A stretch of DNA of 64,000 nucleotides. Source: Tillus elongatus. Lineage: Eukaryota; Arthropoda; Insecta; Coleoptera; Cleridae. Below, piece by piece: positions 1 through 15,437 of this stretch. Numbering within the stretch: position 1 is the stretch's first letter; each line of letters opens with the position of its first letter. The position numbers and the translations under genes are program-made. A model generated the notes under the pieces. The model ran no database searches. It saw only the letters and a program-made list of their open reading frames with translations, and was not told where the DNA came from. Location: assembly GCA_964006375.1 (NCBI GenBank), contig OZ023262.1, forward strand, positions 87,555,654 to 87,619,653. The letters are read 5' to 3'.

Positions 1-260
1 TGCCATCATTGTTCAGTAAATTATAAACACAAAATAGATTTTAATAGTTAGAAATGGATCCTTAATAGGTAATTTATAATCAAAAAAATAGTTTGTTTAT
101 ATAAAATTTAAAAATATTTTTCAATCAAGTAAATAAAATTAACATGTTCTGTTTTAAAAGAAAAAACTAACGACCTCTTTTATTGACCAAGTAAAGATAT
201 AAACAAATTATACACCTAAATTCTACATTATATTACTTAATAAAACATACAAAAACCAAT

Positions 261-265
<5 letters not shown>
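1..265. other. AT-rich stretch, nothing recognised
   Basis: No coding pattern, RNA gene or repeat known from elsewhere in the window is visible before the first TA array. Confidence 0.5.

Positions 266-350
<85 letters not shown>
266..350. repeat. (TA)n microsatellite
   Basis: Uninterrupted TA dinucleotide array. A mariner-type end (CAGGGTGATTCGC) follows directly at 353, preceded by a TA that can serve as its target site. Confidence 0.97.
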
Positions 351-352
<2 letters not shown>

Positions 353-355
<3 letters not shown>

Positions 356-1490
356 GGTGATTCGCTGGCAAAAAATTAGGGGAGTCTTTCTAATAAAGTT
401 TTTCTTAAAACCCATTCTCCTCCAAGTTACAGCCCTTTAAAATTTTGGCAAAAAAAGAATTTTCATTAAATTTCTCCGTTATGGAATAATTTTAAAAAAC
501 GAAATTTTGCAGATGCATAAGGCTAACAAAATGACAGTTTTAAAAGGATTTTATAACCCTATAATGTTATCACAAGAGGGTGAAAAAACCTACCCTTACA
601 TTATTTTTTATCAATACTTTTTATTGTGTGTACCGTTTTCTATTTTAAAAAATGATTTAGAAAGAAGGATTCATTTAGCAATTTTTTTATGTCTTGACAT
701 TTTCTCATAAAATTGTTAGTTTCATCACAAAAAAATAAAATATTACTCAGATCGATGTCACATGTATTTACAGAGTGGTTGTTATTTGCTGAAAAAACAA
801 GTACGTGGTAGGCTGTCAAATAACGTCATAATTACACTAATATGTTAATATGTATTGTTCTGGCTTTTAATAATTTCCAAAAATTCATAATAAGAAACAA
901 CAACTAGGTATTGTACTACTATTTAATAATTAATAATTAACAAACTAAGAAACGAAAAGAAATATTAACAAAATGTCAGTACGTATCATCATAATAAATG
1001 TTGAAAATGCCCTCCTTCGGAGAGAACGCATGACTCTAGTCTGTTTCTCATTGAACTTCGTATTCTATGAAAAATACCGGGTGTGTTTCTTATAATATCA
1101 CATGATGCGATAATACGATTTCTGAGGTCATCGATGTTTGCAACAGGACTTGAATAAACTAAGGTTTTCAGAAAACCCCACAGGCAAAAATCCAACGGAT
1201 TCAATTCAGAAGATCAAGCAGGCCAAATCTGTGGGCCTCCTCGACCTATCCAACGATTTGGGTAAACTTCGTTCAAGTAGTTACGAGCGTTGATACTAAA
1301 ATGAGCCGGAGCCCCGTCGTGCATGTACCACATTTGTTGTCTAATTTGTAAAGGAATATTTTCAAGAAGTAGGGGCAACTCTTCTTCGAGTAGATGACAG
1401 TACACTTCTCCATTTAGTCTTATCGGAGGAAAATATGGTCCAATTAAGTCATCACCAATGACAGGAGGAGGTTCTCAATTCGACTGTATT
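353..1490 (-). mobile_element. Decayed mariner-type transposon, partial
   Basis: One terminus is visible at 353, starting CAGGGTGATTCGCTGG immediately after TA, the expected mariner target dinucleotide. The transposase remnant lies on the minus strand at about 989-1470. I could not find the second inverted end, and the right side runs into unrelated repeat at about 1490, so the copy is truncated. The stretch 360-985 is AT-rich and holds no surviving coding sequence that I can read. Confidence 0.7.
989..1470 (-). pseudogene. Mariner-type transposase C-terminal remnant
   Basis: Two pieces on the minus strand together give the C-terminal half of a mariner-type DDD transposase. The upstream piece (about 1470-1214) has DLIGPYF, MWYMHDGAPAHF and RWIGRGGPQIWPA. 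After a stop the downstream piece (1204-989) continues with NPLDFCLWGFLKTLVY. The Asp of HDGAPAH and the Asp of PLDF are separated by 41 residues if the stop is read as one codon, a DD41D spacing rather than classical D34D. The N-terminal DNA-binding part and the first catalytic Asp are missing. Clearly non-functional. Assignment to mariner-type is firm; the subfamily is inferred from spacing. Confidence 0.85.
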
Positions 1491-1648
1491 TTTTGATGTG
1501 TGTTACCTCAGAACCTTTTTCTATGTGAACCGATTTTGATGCTTCTTTTTTTATTTGAAAGTTAGTGCTTCTCGTGAGGTTCCATATAAATTTGATCAAC
1601 ATCTGATCAGTAGTTTTTGAGTTATCTTTAATGAAGTCGGATTTCTAT
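1491..1648. other. Linker between mariner remnant and TAC element
   Basis: Contains a left-arm-like phrase ending AGTTTTTGAGTTATCTTTAATG, a decayed relative of the TAC left arm without its TA array. Nothing coding. Confidence 0.4.
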
Positions 1649-2330
<682 letters not shown>

Positions 2331-2925
2331 TATTTAACTACCATGTAAATGTAAATACATTCGGTATATAAATGACCTAATAATATTGCTTTATCTCCTT
2401 TAGTGGTTTTATATAAAACGACTACAGCAAGTTTAGATAATTTACGTTTCATTAGGCTTCAACCATTTTTTCTCATATTTTCCATTACATAACACTTTCT
2501 TGAGAGCCCCTAAAATTAATGATGCTTATCGGGGCTGTTAAAATTGAGCCATCCTGTTATTGCGAACCAGCTTCATCTTATACTGTTTCCGATATTTCCA
2601 TTCTGCAAGAATAAACTCTTTATTGCCAACTGAGAGCATGTACTTGCGGATTATCTTTACCAGTTTCCCAACAATCGAAAATGAAGTTGTACGGTAATCT
2701 ACATTGGAAAAGCATGGCTATATAAAATGCAAATATTCCCCTGAACACCTGAACATGACTTTTATTGTAAACCACATGTGTCTGATGATGACGCAGTTCT
2801 GTATTAAACGTTCGTGTCTCAATGGAACGATTTGTAACATCTGTATTCAATTCGATATTCACGGTTCTCTTATTAACACAAAATTTCAGGGTCGTACTTA
2901 GCTGCTTGTAATAGAAAAAAGCCCG
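2331..2925. other. No recognised feature
   Basis: Mixed-composition sequence with short open frames on both strands that overlap each other and match nothing I recognise. It may be single-copy host DNA. Confidence 0.4.
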
Positions 2926-3252
2926 AACGCAGCAAGTGCGTTATGGTAGTGAATTTTCATAGAAATGAACTGGCACAACATATTTTATTATAACTTTTTT
3001 TTCTTGTAACATAAAAATCTAAATTTTGGCGTATAGTTTACTTTTAATATCGTAAACTTACCTACCGAATTTGGTTCTCATAGCTTTTTTTATTTTTTGA
3101 GATTAAAATTTTTATTTGAATGAAAACTCCTGGAAAACCTAGTCCGATTTTCCTGACTAACGAATTTTTCCAAGCCATTTATAAAAGGAGGGTACATGCC
3201 TGCCAAATTTTATCACAATTGGACCATTATTTTTTGAGTTATACACACACAC

Positions 3253-3332
<80 letters not shown>

Positions 3333-3472
3333 ATATAGAAATTGAAACTGACCCCGGATATGGGTTCTAGGGGTCTTAGTTCGCGCTCATTTGCAAATTT
3401 TTTTTCAAAATTCAAAAGTTGGGATCTCCTCCATACTGAATTTTTTCTACGAAAATTCACTAAAAAGAAATT
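2926..3472 (+). repeat. TAC element with MITE-A-type 5' end
   Basis: Starts with the MITE-A terminus (GAACGCAGCAAGTGCGTTAT), continues as a TAC left arm (CCGATTTTCCTGACTAACG... TTTTTTGAGTTATACACAC), (TA)n at about 3255-3329, then right arm (GAAATTGAAACTGACCCCGG, 3338-3420) and the outer palindrome ending GAAAATTCACTAAAAAG. It shows that MITE-A ends and TAC elements can be parts of one unit. Confidence 0.85.
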
Positions 3473-4140
3473 GAATACCGAGCATTGACTAAGAATAGAA
3501 ACGACAAAACAGACAGGACGGTCGAAACCGTGTATGTTAGGCAGAAATGATACGTTATCTGCAGAAGGTATCATTGACTAACAGCTATTTACAAAGACGA
3601 AATCTGCTCGTTATGATAATTAAACTAGGAAACAGGAAATGTAATGGTTAGTGGCCTCACAATATAAAGGTGATGAATGTAGCAGGAGACCACGTCAGGC
3701 ACGTAAAAAGAAATGTTGCATGGAAATTTCAAGTAATTTGTTAGGTCACATAAATAAAAGTTACATAGAGCGAGCATTGACTAACAGTGTAAATTGAAGG
3801 TGCAATTATAGCAAATGGACACACGATGCCTAGTAAGAGGATGCTTCTACAATTTACATTCTCGATAGAACAGACCAGTGAGCTTTGCAAAGGAATCATA
3901 AAGAAGAAAGAGAGGAAAATAAACCGAAAGTGCAGCTACAGGAACGTCTTATGCGGTGGAATACAAGTAGGCTGATACGTATGTAAAATAGTTTAGCAGT
4001 AAGAGTAATCAAAGGTAAAGACTGTAACATCGGCAGAAGCAGAAGTCAATGGAAGCCACGTGTGTTAGGTAAGAGCAAATTTTAGGAAGAAACTATTGAC
4101 TTTTAATAATAACAATTGACTAAAAACGATGCGAGTTGTA
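3473..4140. other. Possible insertion between two repeat copies
   Basis: Purine-rich, non-coding stretch with recurring ATTGACTAA words (near 3483, 3570, 3777, 4095, 4115). Sequences either side (ACTGGCACAACATATTTTAT near 2970 and CTGGAACAAAATATTTTATT near 4157) are near-identical left-arm starts, so this segment separates two direct copies. No ends or ORF allow classification. Confidence 0.4.
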
Positions 4141-4720
<580 letters not shown>

Positions 4721-4886
4721 TATAATCGCAGTTGAATAAAAATTATTTAAGTTTATATTAAATCCAGCAAAAAAGCAAATGCGCGCAATATTTTTCCACT
4801 GTTTATAAGTGACTCTCGCTTTATTTTACTTATCTTTTATCAGCCTTTCACAGACGATTTAATTAAAGAATGATTATTAAAAAGTC

Positions 4887-5172
4887 TGAACGTAGCAAGT
4901 GTGTTATGGAAGTGAATTTTCATAAAAATGTTGTTAATAGCAAATGCGAGCAGGCATCAATCTGATTACCGGTATTGACTATGTAGTAGAAACAATGTGC
5001 TATATTTTATCAAAATTACTTATTGTTTGAAAATGTACAAAAATTTTCCGAAAAGAAACTTAAATGTTGGTTTCCTAGCCAACAAACCTTACGTTAATAG
5101 CAAATTGAGTTAGTAAAATTTGAAGGGTTTAATGAAAATTCGCTACCAAAACGCACTTACTGCGTCCAGATT
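4887..5172 (+). repeat. MITE-A copy
   Basis: Inverted ends: GAACGTAGCAAGTGTGTTAT at the left and ...AAAACGCACTTACTGCGTCC at the right. The internal sequence shares CAGGCATCAATCTGATTACC, AAAATGTACAAAAATTTTCC and GGTTTCCTAGCCAA with the copies at 51424 and 61235. About 285 bp, non-coding, hence a miniature non-autonomous DNA element whose source transposase is not in this window. Confidence 0.85.
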
Positions 5173-5935
<763 letters not shown>

Positions 5936-5944
5936 AAAAAAAAG

Positions 5945-6450
5945 AAAATTTGTATCACCGATGACTTATAGGCCACCGTGATTGTAGAAATATCTTTTTA
6001 AGATGTAGCTCAAGATACCCTATAATTAATGTATACAATTTGTTTTCATCATATCTTGTATAATAACGGATATATTGAGCTGTATTAATCTTTTCCGAAA
6101 ATTCGACAAGAATTATATACCATTAAACGATAAACTCTATAGCTAAGACTACTGCCAATGCATCAGAGAAAGGGTCTATTTGAAATGAATTTTCTGGAAA
6201 CATTTTAGTAAAATGAAGGACAATGATGGTCGAAATTAAGACTTTAGGGTTTGTAAAACATTCTTCTTTAAACATTTTCTTTCCATAGCCCATATTAGAT
6301 TTAGGTTCTTTGCCTAAATGTTGCCAATTTTGACGTTTTAAATCGCGACTTTGACGTCTTGAGGAAAACCCCAATTTATTTTTCTTTAGATGCCTATAAC
6401 TTTTTTGCCTTTTAACGCACAGAGCTAAATTTTGGCACGTAATTTACCTG
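5945..6450 (+). repeat. TAC left block, truncated
   Basis: Contains the block GATGTAGCTCAAGATACCCT, AATAACGGATATATTGAGCT, AAACGATAAACTCTATAGCT and GACGTTTTAAATCGCGACTT seen in the longest copies (for example 61531-62545). It stops at about 6450, where the minisatellite element begins. Confidence 0.8.
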
Positions 6451-6454
6451 CAAC

Positions 6455-7605
<1,151 letters not shown>

Positions 7606-7788
7606 ACATTTTCACATTACCGAGATATTGAGACTTAAACATTTCAATATACTCCCACATCTGATTTGTATTTCCTAAAACATCAGATTTTTTATATTAC
7701 GTGCTTATCTTAAGGTACAATGAGAAGTCATACTGAAAGTTTGAAAATTCACTTCGGTTAAAAGAAAAAAAAACGATTTTTCTTTTGG

Positions 7789-7808
7789 GACTTAGCTACT
7801 TTTTGCAC
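7789..7808. repeat. Subterminal copy of the inverted-end core
   Basis: GACTTAGCTACTTTTTGCAC differs by one base from the inner 20 bases of the right terminal repeat (10701-10720) and is in the same orientation as it. Likely an extra transposase binding site (inference). Confidence 0.6.
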
Positions 7809-8092
7809 GCACTTTGAACTAACTAATAGGTATTAAAACAAAAAAATGCAATTTAAATAGCTTTGATGACGTATAATAATCTGTATCATTTACTGAAGTA
7901 TAAGGAATTGCACAAACCAAGGAAAAGAATAACTATTATTGTTAAAATTTGTGGAAAAGAAAAAATATTCATCGAATTTCGAAATCCTTATAACTAGGAA
8001 AATTATTTGAAAACAAAAAAACTAAAAAATGTCATCTTTCACGAATATTCTATTATTATTTTTCTGAATAACTGACGCAGGTAAACAATATG

Positions 8093-10406
8093 CTATTCGT
8101 AAATATCAGTATCACTTCCTATGTCATTTTCTTCAGCTAGTCCTTTATCTTTACGACTGGGAACGGCAATATTGACAGTATTAAGGAGTGTCCTTTTGTA
8201 AAATTCAATATCACCTGTAGTAACTAACTTTAGCAGTTTCATCACACATGTAAATTTCTTATCCTTAATTTTCAAGTAGCTTTCTCCATAGGCCAACATA
8301 GGTTCATTAGATATTTTTCTGTTCATACCTACTTTGTAAAGTGGCATTTCTGAGAAGAGACCTGTCATGGTTTCCCTGGCTTGTGCAGGCTTTCCAGTTT
8401 CAAATACTACACCTCTAGTTTTAGATATACGTGGTACAGAAGACCTCGAAAAGGGTTGAATCCAGTTCTTAAAATCTTGCACTATTATTATCCTATCTTC
8501 TTGCTTCAGCAGACCATTCGATCTAAGGCTATGTTGGACAAATACCACATCAAAAATATTTTTCTTTCTGCAGGACTTAATAAGTTCGATATAACTTTCA
8601 GGGTTGTCAACTTTCTCAATTTTTAGCCTTTTTTTCTCAATAGCAGCAAAGTCTCTGTCAATAGGCATCATTGAGTGCCCAGGCACTGGGTAAACTATTT
8701 CAATGCGATTAAAGAAATTCTTCTTGCATAACTGGTCCAAGAATGTAAAGAGATATCTGTTTTTATTTTGGCTAAAAGCATTGTCGCAAAATATCTTGAG
8801 CCGGTTTTGTTCAAGACTTTTGTGGGATTTTATGTAATCAGATAGACAACTAATCACTTCGTTGGGCCCTTTTAAGGCAAAATTTTCAGTATATACATAC
8901 ATAGTTGCTTTCCTAGTTTGCAGGTCATGTATGCCGAATACATGTAGCCACAGTTGACTTACATAATACTCATCTTGAGCGTTAGTCACCGGTAAGGGAA
9001 GATTCTTTTCAAAATCAAAACATATCGTCATTTCTGACTTATCAACATTTGATTTTTTTTGAGCTTCTGTTAGAGAATTCTTAAATACCTCCGCTCGTTT
9101 AAGATGTAGTTCTCTTTCACACTTAATATTTCTCAAAACATTGTCATTACAATCCAACTGAGCTTGCCTCATCTCAACGATTAATTTGGTGCAAACATTG
9201 CAGATATCTTTTCTAGGGTAGCCAAAAGAAATATTAAACTCTTCATTGAAAAGCTTACCAAACATTCCGTAAGAAAGTTTGTTGTCAGGATGTTTATGAG
9301 AAAAATTTTCATGCAACGCAGCAATCGAAAGATTGGGATCTAGGTATTTTCGGTTGCGACTATCGGACCGAGTGTAATGTGACTCTCGCGCTGGTAATTC
9401 CGAAATGAACTTGCGTGCTAAGTCTAGAGATTCTTCTGGGGTTCTATTAGGTCTAGTTGAGTGGCATCCCCTACTATCCTTTGGTTGCGCTCCGGTATGC
9501 ACTTTTCTCTCTAATCGTGACTTGAAGATTCCATGAACGGACAAAAAAGCCTTTTGGCAAAGAACTATGTTTTTGGTATTGTTTGTAGTGACGTTGTATA
9601 CATATGTTGAACGCTTCCTGGGATCTTCTTTATTACGGGGACGAGATCGGCAATTTTCAATTTTTTTAACACAACCTTGCAAATATATTGTTTGTTCAGC
9701 ATGTGTAAGCAAGGTAGAATATCTGTTGAAAATATCAGTTTGTTCTGAAATGCTGAGTTTGTTACTACACTTACATCTGCAACTTGGAATTTCACGTCGT
9801 CTATTTTTCTCTACAAAGAGTCTTTGCTTTTTCATATTTCTCTTCCAGCTTCCCGGATTCCGAAGTTTTCTTTTACCTTTGAGGAGGTAGGCTCGTGATC
9901 GCCGGTTGCTGTCGGAGTCACTGTACTGTTGGACACATTTTGCGGTACTATAATATCATCTCCACTGCCACTAGATTTCGAGCTGGATCCCTCATACGCT
10001 TTTCTAGATGCTCGACTATATTTTAGTATTCCAGATGTACCTTCACCGGGGTCATATTCACTACCAGAACTTTTGTCTTCACTTTCACTACTTGCGGAAG
10101 CTAGAAAATAAATTTGAAAAATTCATAAGTTAAAAGTGTTGTTGGTCAAGCCGAAACCATTCGAAGGTTGAACTTTTACATATACATGTAATGTATTAAT
10201 CAGCTTAATATTGATTCTTTATTGGTATTCATTTATACAGGCATACATGTACTAACGTCAATGTTCAATGCAAATTAGAAAGAAGAAACTCAATCCTGTC
10301 CAACCAATAATGAACCTCAAACTTGTAACTAATATAAAAGCATGGTAATTTATGGACTTTCAATACAAATGTATCCTACATACATGTACTTACCAGTAGA
10401 AAACAT
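8093..10406 (-). CDS. Putative DDE-type transposase, two exons, DUF7869-like
   Basis: Exon 2 (10100-8093) contains a 580-codon open stretch from 9835 to 8093. Residues counted from Met at 9835: Cys cluster CRCKC (19-23), CNVC (212-215) with further Cys/His to 244, suggesting zinc binding; then motifs CFDFEKNLPLP (Asp274), IFCDNAFSQNKN (Asp351) and GHSMMPIDRDFAAIEKK (Asp393/395, Glu400), which look like a D-D-E nuclease core. I recall this pattern from insect proteins labelled DUF7869; the transposase role is inferred from the flanking inverted repeats. A 13-nt exon 1 (10406-10394, MFST) ends at a strong donor GTAAGT; joined to the acceptor at 10101-10102 it continues in frame into an acidic Ser-rich N-terminus. 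That frame must change between about 9945 and 9870 to reach the basic KRKLRNPGSWKRN stretch just before 9835, so there is a frameshift or an unrecognised microintron. Confidence 0.8.
10101..10393 (-). other. Predicted intron of the transposase gene
   Basis: Donor GTAAGT at 10393-10388 and acceptor TTTCTAG ending at 10101 on the minus strand; the join keeps one reading frame. Prediction from splice-site consensus only. Confidence 0.55.
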
Positions 10407-10500
10407 CGTTTCAGGCTAAAAACTATATAAACACTCTGAGAACAGCTATAGTCCAACAAGCAGCCAAAGCCAACACTGTCTGAGAACTGAACTTGCAGAT

Positions 10501-10559
10501 CAACAAGTAGTTAAGTCCATGGACATAACTACTTGTTGTAACTTAGCGACTTCTTGCAC
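10501..10559. repeat. Subterminal palindrome and inverted-end core copy
   Basis: 10501-10538 is a near-perfect 38-nt palindrome built from two inverted copies of the end core (AAGTAGTTAAGTCC and GGACATAACTACTT). It is followed by AACTTAGCGACTTCTTGCAC at 10540-10559, a further variant of the core in the direction of the right terminal repeat. Probably transposase binding sites or a regulatory hairpin upstream of exon 1 (inference). Confidence 0.7.
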
Positions 10560-10700
10560 TACATTTACAGAGCACTGAAATTCACACATATTAGTTTTGA
10601 CGTACTTTACGACATCTTCCTATTAAACAAACTGTACTAACGGATAGAAGGGGTAAATTTGTGTAGATGGCAGCACCTAACTCAATACCACACAAAATTG

Positions 10701-10730
10701 GACTTAACTACTTTTTGCACTGACCCCTTC
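10701..10730 (-). repeat. Right terminal inverted repeat of DNA transposon
   Basis: Thirty bases ending TGCACTGACCCCTTC, exact reverse complement of 7576-7605. Confidence 0.95.
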
Positions 10731-10731
10731 G

Positions 10732-10733
<2 letters not shown>

Positions 10734-10800
<67 letters not shown>

Positions 10801-10910
10801 AACATATAAAAATCGAAACTGACCCCGGATGTAGATTCTAGGGGCCCAAATTCGCGCTCATTTGAAAAATTTTTTGCATTTTTTGTATTTCCCACATTTG
10901 TTAACACACA
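10734..10910 (+). repeat. (TA)n and TAC right arm
   Basis: TA array (10734-10796), then AAACATATAAAAATCGAAACTG, the standard TAC right arm, degrading after TTCGCGCTCATTTG at 10850-10863. Left of the array lies the transposon, so the TAC left half was displaced. Confidence 0.85.
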
Positions 10911-11620
10911 CTTAAATTTTGCTCAAAAATGACTTATGTTTATTTGGTCGTTCACCTATTGTTAGGATGAGCTTACGTCAATTTGACTTCAAATTGAGCT
11001 TGGGAGTACGCTATCCAGGCCAGTTTTTTTTAGACAATAACTGTATTCCCAAACAAAATTAACAATAAACATTAACGAACGTGGTGGTCTTTCAGAGGCT
11101 TCAAGATGTACGAAATTTAAAGTTTCTAGATTAACGGGAAAAAAAGATATTAGACTTTGAAAGATTTTTTAAAGGTTCTCTACGTCAAGACACTTAATAA
11201 GTTCAGAATTTTATAGATATTGAGAGAAATATTAAACGGGTGATAATTTATGAGAGCTAAAATAAGGTGCAAGCTGTTAATATGCCTGATTATTGATTCT
11301 TTAAAATTATGAGGGCGAGTAATTAATTTGAATGCTCCACATGCTAGTGACTTTCAAAACCACATTTATACTCTGGTCACGTTCGAGTCGGTTAGAAGAG
11401 CTTTTATAATGCGGCCAGCTCTGAGCTTTAACAAGCTGATCTACCCTCACAATGAAGAAGTTTTAAACAAACAGTCAGCAAATTAAAATAATCCTGCTGT
11501 TTGTATTAGCTATTTATATACCTCATTTAACTTGTAATTAAAGTTTATTAGTTCTTTCAGTTTATTCAATTAGTATAATCAAGTCAATGTAAATCATTAT
11601 TGATTTTGTTCCTTCTGGTA
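10911..11620. other. No recognised feature
   Basis: AT-rich sequence without long frames and without similarity to repeats elsewhere in the window. Possibly single-copy. Confidence 0.4.
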
Positions 11621-12368
<748 letters not shown>

Positions 12369-12702
12369 GTCGACATTGATTTTACTTTAAAAGCCATCGC
12401 CAATATTAAATCCAAGGTCACCATGAAATATTCAGAAAAAAATCCTTGTGTCGAACTTTTTTCCCGCGACATGAACTTTCAGAGTTATTCTCTATTCTGT
12501 TACTTTTGTGACACCACACAAAAGCTAAATTCAGGCCATCACCACAATTATTTTTATGGTGAAATATGAATTTCTCGATGTAAAAATAAGACGAGGAACG
12601 ACCCTACCTTAATAATCTGATGTAATATTCTTTTAAAACTAAATTCATACTCATCTCTTCACGTTCAACCCCTACTTCAGTTTCATCACAGAATATAAGA
12701 TG
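12369..12702. other. No recognised feature
   Basis: Short non-coding stretch between a TAC element and a transposase remnant. Confidence 0.4.
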
Positions 12703-13040
12703 CGTGAGCAAATGTGGTTCTTACATGACGGTGCTCCTGTTCACCATAATCTATTTATTGAAGGTGAACTTTATTTATCGGAAGAGGTGAGCCAGTGAGG
12801 TGGCCTACCAGGTCACCAGAATTTAATAAAATTGACTCTTTTCTTTGGGGTTATATTAAGAATGAAGTTTATAAAATACCCGCAACAACAAGAGATGACA
12901 TGAAGGAGAGAATAACAAATCAATTTCGAAATATTAGTATACAAATGCTTTGTAATGTAAGTAATTCTTTCAATTACCGTTTTCAGGCGTGCGTAGATGT
13001 ATTGGGAGGTTATTTTAAATACTTTTTAGTGAATTTTCTG
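12703..13040 (+). pseudogene. Mariner-type transposase remnant
   Basis: Frames on the plus strand give REQMWFLHDGAPVHHN, then after a deletion and frame change RWPTRSPEFNKIDSFLWGYIKNEVY, followed by about 70 residues of C-terminal region to about 13040. The motifs are those of the last two catalytic Asp regions of mariner-type transposases. The section between them is shortened, and no inverted ends were found nearby. Confidence 0.8.
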
Positions 13041-13687
13041 AAAAAAAATAAAAAAAATTATATCTCCGGAATTAACAAACTAAGGGCAACCAAATTTGGT
13101 ACACGGGTTTATGTTCTTATACGTAAATCACTTACCAAAATTTAGACTTGTAGCTCAAAAGGCAAAAAAGGTCAATTAAAGAAAAAGAAATTGGGGTTTT
13201 CCTCAAAACGTCAAAGTGTCAAAATTGGTAATATTTAGGCAATGAACCTGAAACTAATATGATCTATGGACGGAAAATATCTCAAGAATAATGTTTTACA
13301 AAGCCTGAAGTCTTAGTTTCAATCGTCATTGTCCTTCATTTTACTAACATATTCCCAGAAAATTCATTCAAATAGACCCTTTCTCTGATGCTTGGCAGTA
13401 GCCTTAGCTATATAGTTTATCGTTTAATGGTATATAATTTTTGTCGAATTTTCGTAAAAAATCAATAAAGTTCAATATATCCGTTATTATACAAGATATG
13501 AAAAAAATGTGTATATATTAATTATAGGGTGTCTTGAGCTACATCTTAAAAAATATTTCTACAATCACAGGCTGGCGCATAAGTCGTTGGTTATACAATT
13601 TTTTTTTTTTTTAATCAAACACGCCTTATGTTATTGCATTTTTGCATTTTCCATTGAAATACAATGCATGTTTGTAAGAAAAAAATT
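13041..13687 (-). repeat. TAC left block, inverted, without TA array
   Basis: ATATCTCCGGAATTAACAAA, GGCAACCAAATTTGGTACAC, TAGGGTGTCTTGAGCTACAT and GCTGGCGCATAAGTCGTTGG are the reverse complement of blocks in 61531-62200. The TA array and right arm are missing; it joins MITE-A at 13688. Confidence 0.82.
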
Positions 13688-14162
13688 CTCGACGCAGCAA
13701 GTGCGTTATGGTAACGAACTTTATTTGTTTATGTAGAAATCATTGTTTGTGAAATTTTTGTAAACTTTTGGTAATCAGTACCTAATGTTTAATAAGTTAT
13801 TTAAAAAAAAATGTTTTTGGATTTTCGCAAAAAAGTTGTTTACATTTTTTTTGTAAGTTTTGTTGAAAAGTTTTTTGTAAATAATTATATCTTGGTAGGT
13901 GGCTAAATACCTTGAGGAAGTTCGTTGGTCAGGAAAATCGGGCCAGTTTTTCGGGGATATTTTAAGTTAGTTTTCGAAAAATATGTGCCCTTTTTCCAAC
14001 AACAAAGTTATTTTGATAAAATGTGGTACATTGTTCCAACTATAGAGGTTATACTGGTAACCAAATTTGATGCCTGCTTTTCTTTAAAAAATAGACATAT
14101 TTGTTATAAAAAACATTTTTATGAAAATTCACTATCATAACGCACTTGCTGCGTCCAGAGTT
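13688..14162 (-). repeat. MITE-A copy, enlarged
   Basis: Ends GACGCAGCAAGTGCGTTATG (left) and CATAACGCACTTGCTGCGTC (right). The interior shares CCAAATTTGATGCCTGC and AACAAAGTTATTTTGAT with other copies, plus about 150 bp extra in the left half. Confidence 0.85.
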
Positions 14163-14895
14163 TTTTTAATTAAGATTTATAGTATTGTAGTAAAATGGTG
14201 TTTCTTCCATTTTAACTTCACAGAATTTTGCAATATTTATTTGTAGTAAACTTGTTTCTTTCTGTGTTTATTTGACTACTGAATTCACAGACAATAATGC
14301 TAAACGGTCAGTTTTTGACAAATAAATCATGACGCTCGATAGATTTCTTCAAATAAGCGCGAACTAGGTCCCCTAGAACCCATGTCCGAGGTTAGTTTCG
14401 AATGTTAGCTGTACGAGCAAAAAGTGTATGCGTTAATTACGGGGTGTTTTGAGCTGCTTATTTTGATAATCACAGGATGACGATATAAATATTTTTTAAT
14501 CGAGCATTCCATATATTATTGCATTTTCGCATATTCCGTAGAATTATAATGCATGTCTGTAATGAATAGATGGCGTTCCTCGTCTTCGAGTTACTGCAAT
14601 TCTTTTGCAATTTTTCACATTTCTGCCCGATACTAAAAATTATGATAAGGCGTTATTATCAATAGATAGCAGAGTCCAATAAAAATTACGCATTCAGAGA
14701 GGTTTTTCTTTATATCATTCGTTAATTTTTGTACTTTTTCAAATAATAAAGTTACGTTGATAAACGGTGTTTCTACTATACGTGTTATGCTGCTGACCAT
14801 TTTTGCTGCCTGCTTTCATTATAAAATGACTTATTAGTTACTCAAATCATTTTTATAAAAATTCACTATCATAACGCACTCGCTGCGTCCAGACT
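14163..14895 (-). repeat. Fragments of TAC and MITE-A
   Basis: A right-arm piece (AAATAAGCGCGAACTAGG, AACCCATGTCCGAGG) at 14345-14395, a left-block piece (ACGGGGTGTTTTGAGCTGC, AATTATAATGCATGTCTG) at 14435-14565, and a MITE-A right end (ATAACGCACTCGCTGCGTCC) at 14872-14891. Order and loss of intervening parts indicate old, deleted copies. Confidence 0.7.
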
Positions 14896-15205
14896 TTTTT
14901 TATAGTATAATATTCTTTCATTGCGATGGCTGCACTAAATGTGTGTTTCCCATGTATTACGGTATAACGTTTCAATTTGTATTCAGATGGAAAACGAGTT
15001 TAAATATGGTGTTTGCATGAATATAAAGCATATGATTGGATTCATTTAGAATATTTACATACATATACCAGACTAAATGGACTAATGGAAAATAGCTAAT
15101 ATTATTATCTTTACTTTATTGTTTAATTTTACAGCGAACCGCATTTAAAACTTATTAATAATCTAGATGACTAAAATGGCGTTATATATTGTTCCTCAGT
15201 AGGAT
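14896..15205. other. No recognised feature
   Basis: AT-rich, no frame or repeat similarity seen. Confidence 0.4.
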
Positions 15206-15339
15206 TTTTAGTGAATTTTCGTAGAAAAAATTCACTAATGGGGAGATCCCTACTTTTGAAATTGGAAAATTTTTTTGCAAATGAGCGCGAACTAGGACTT
15301 CTAGAACCCATGTCCGGTGTCAGCTTCAATTTTTATAGG

Positions 15340-15437
<98 letters not shown>

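Noticed and set aside
9567..9890. 107-codon plus-strand frame and smaller ones over 8381-8626
   Set aside because: Antisense to the DUF7869-type transposase ORF.
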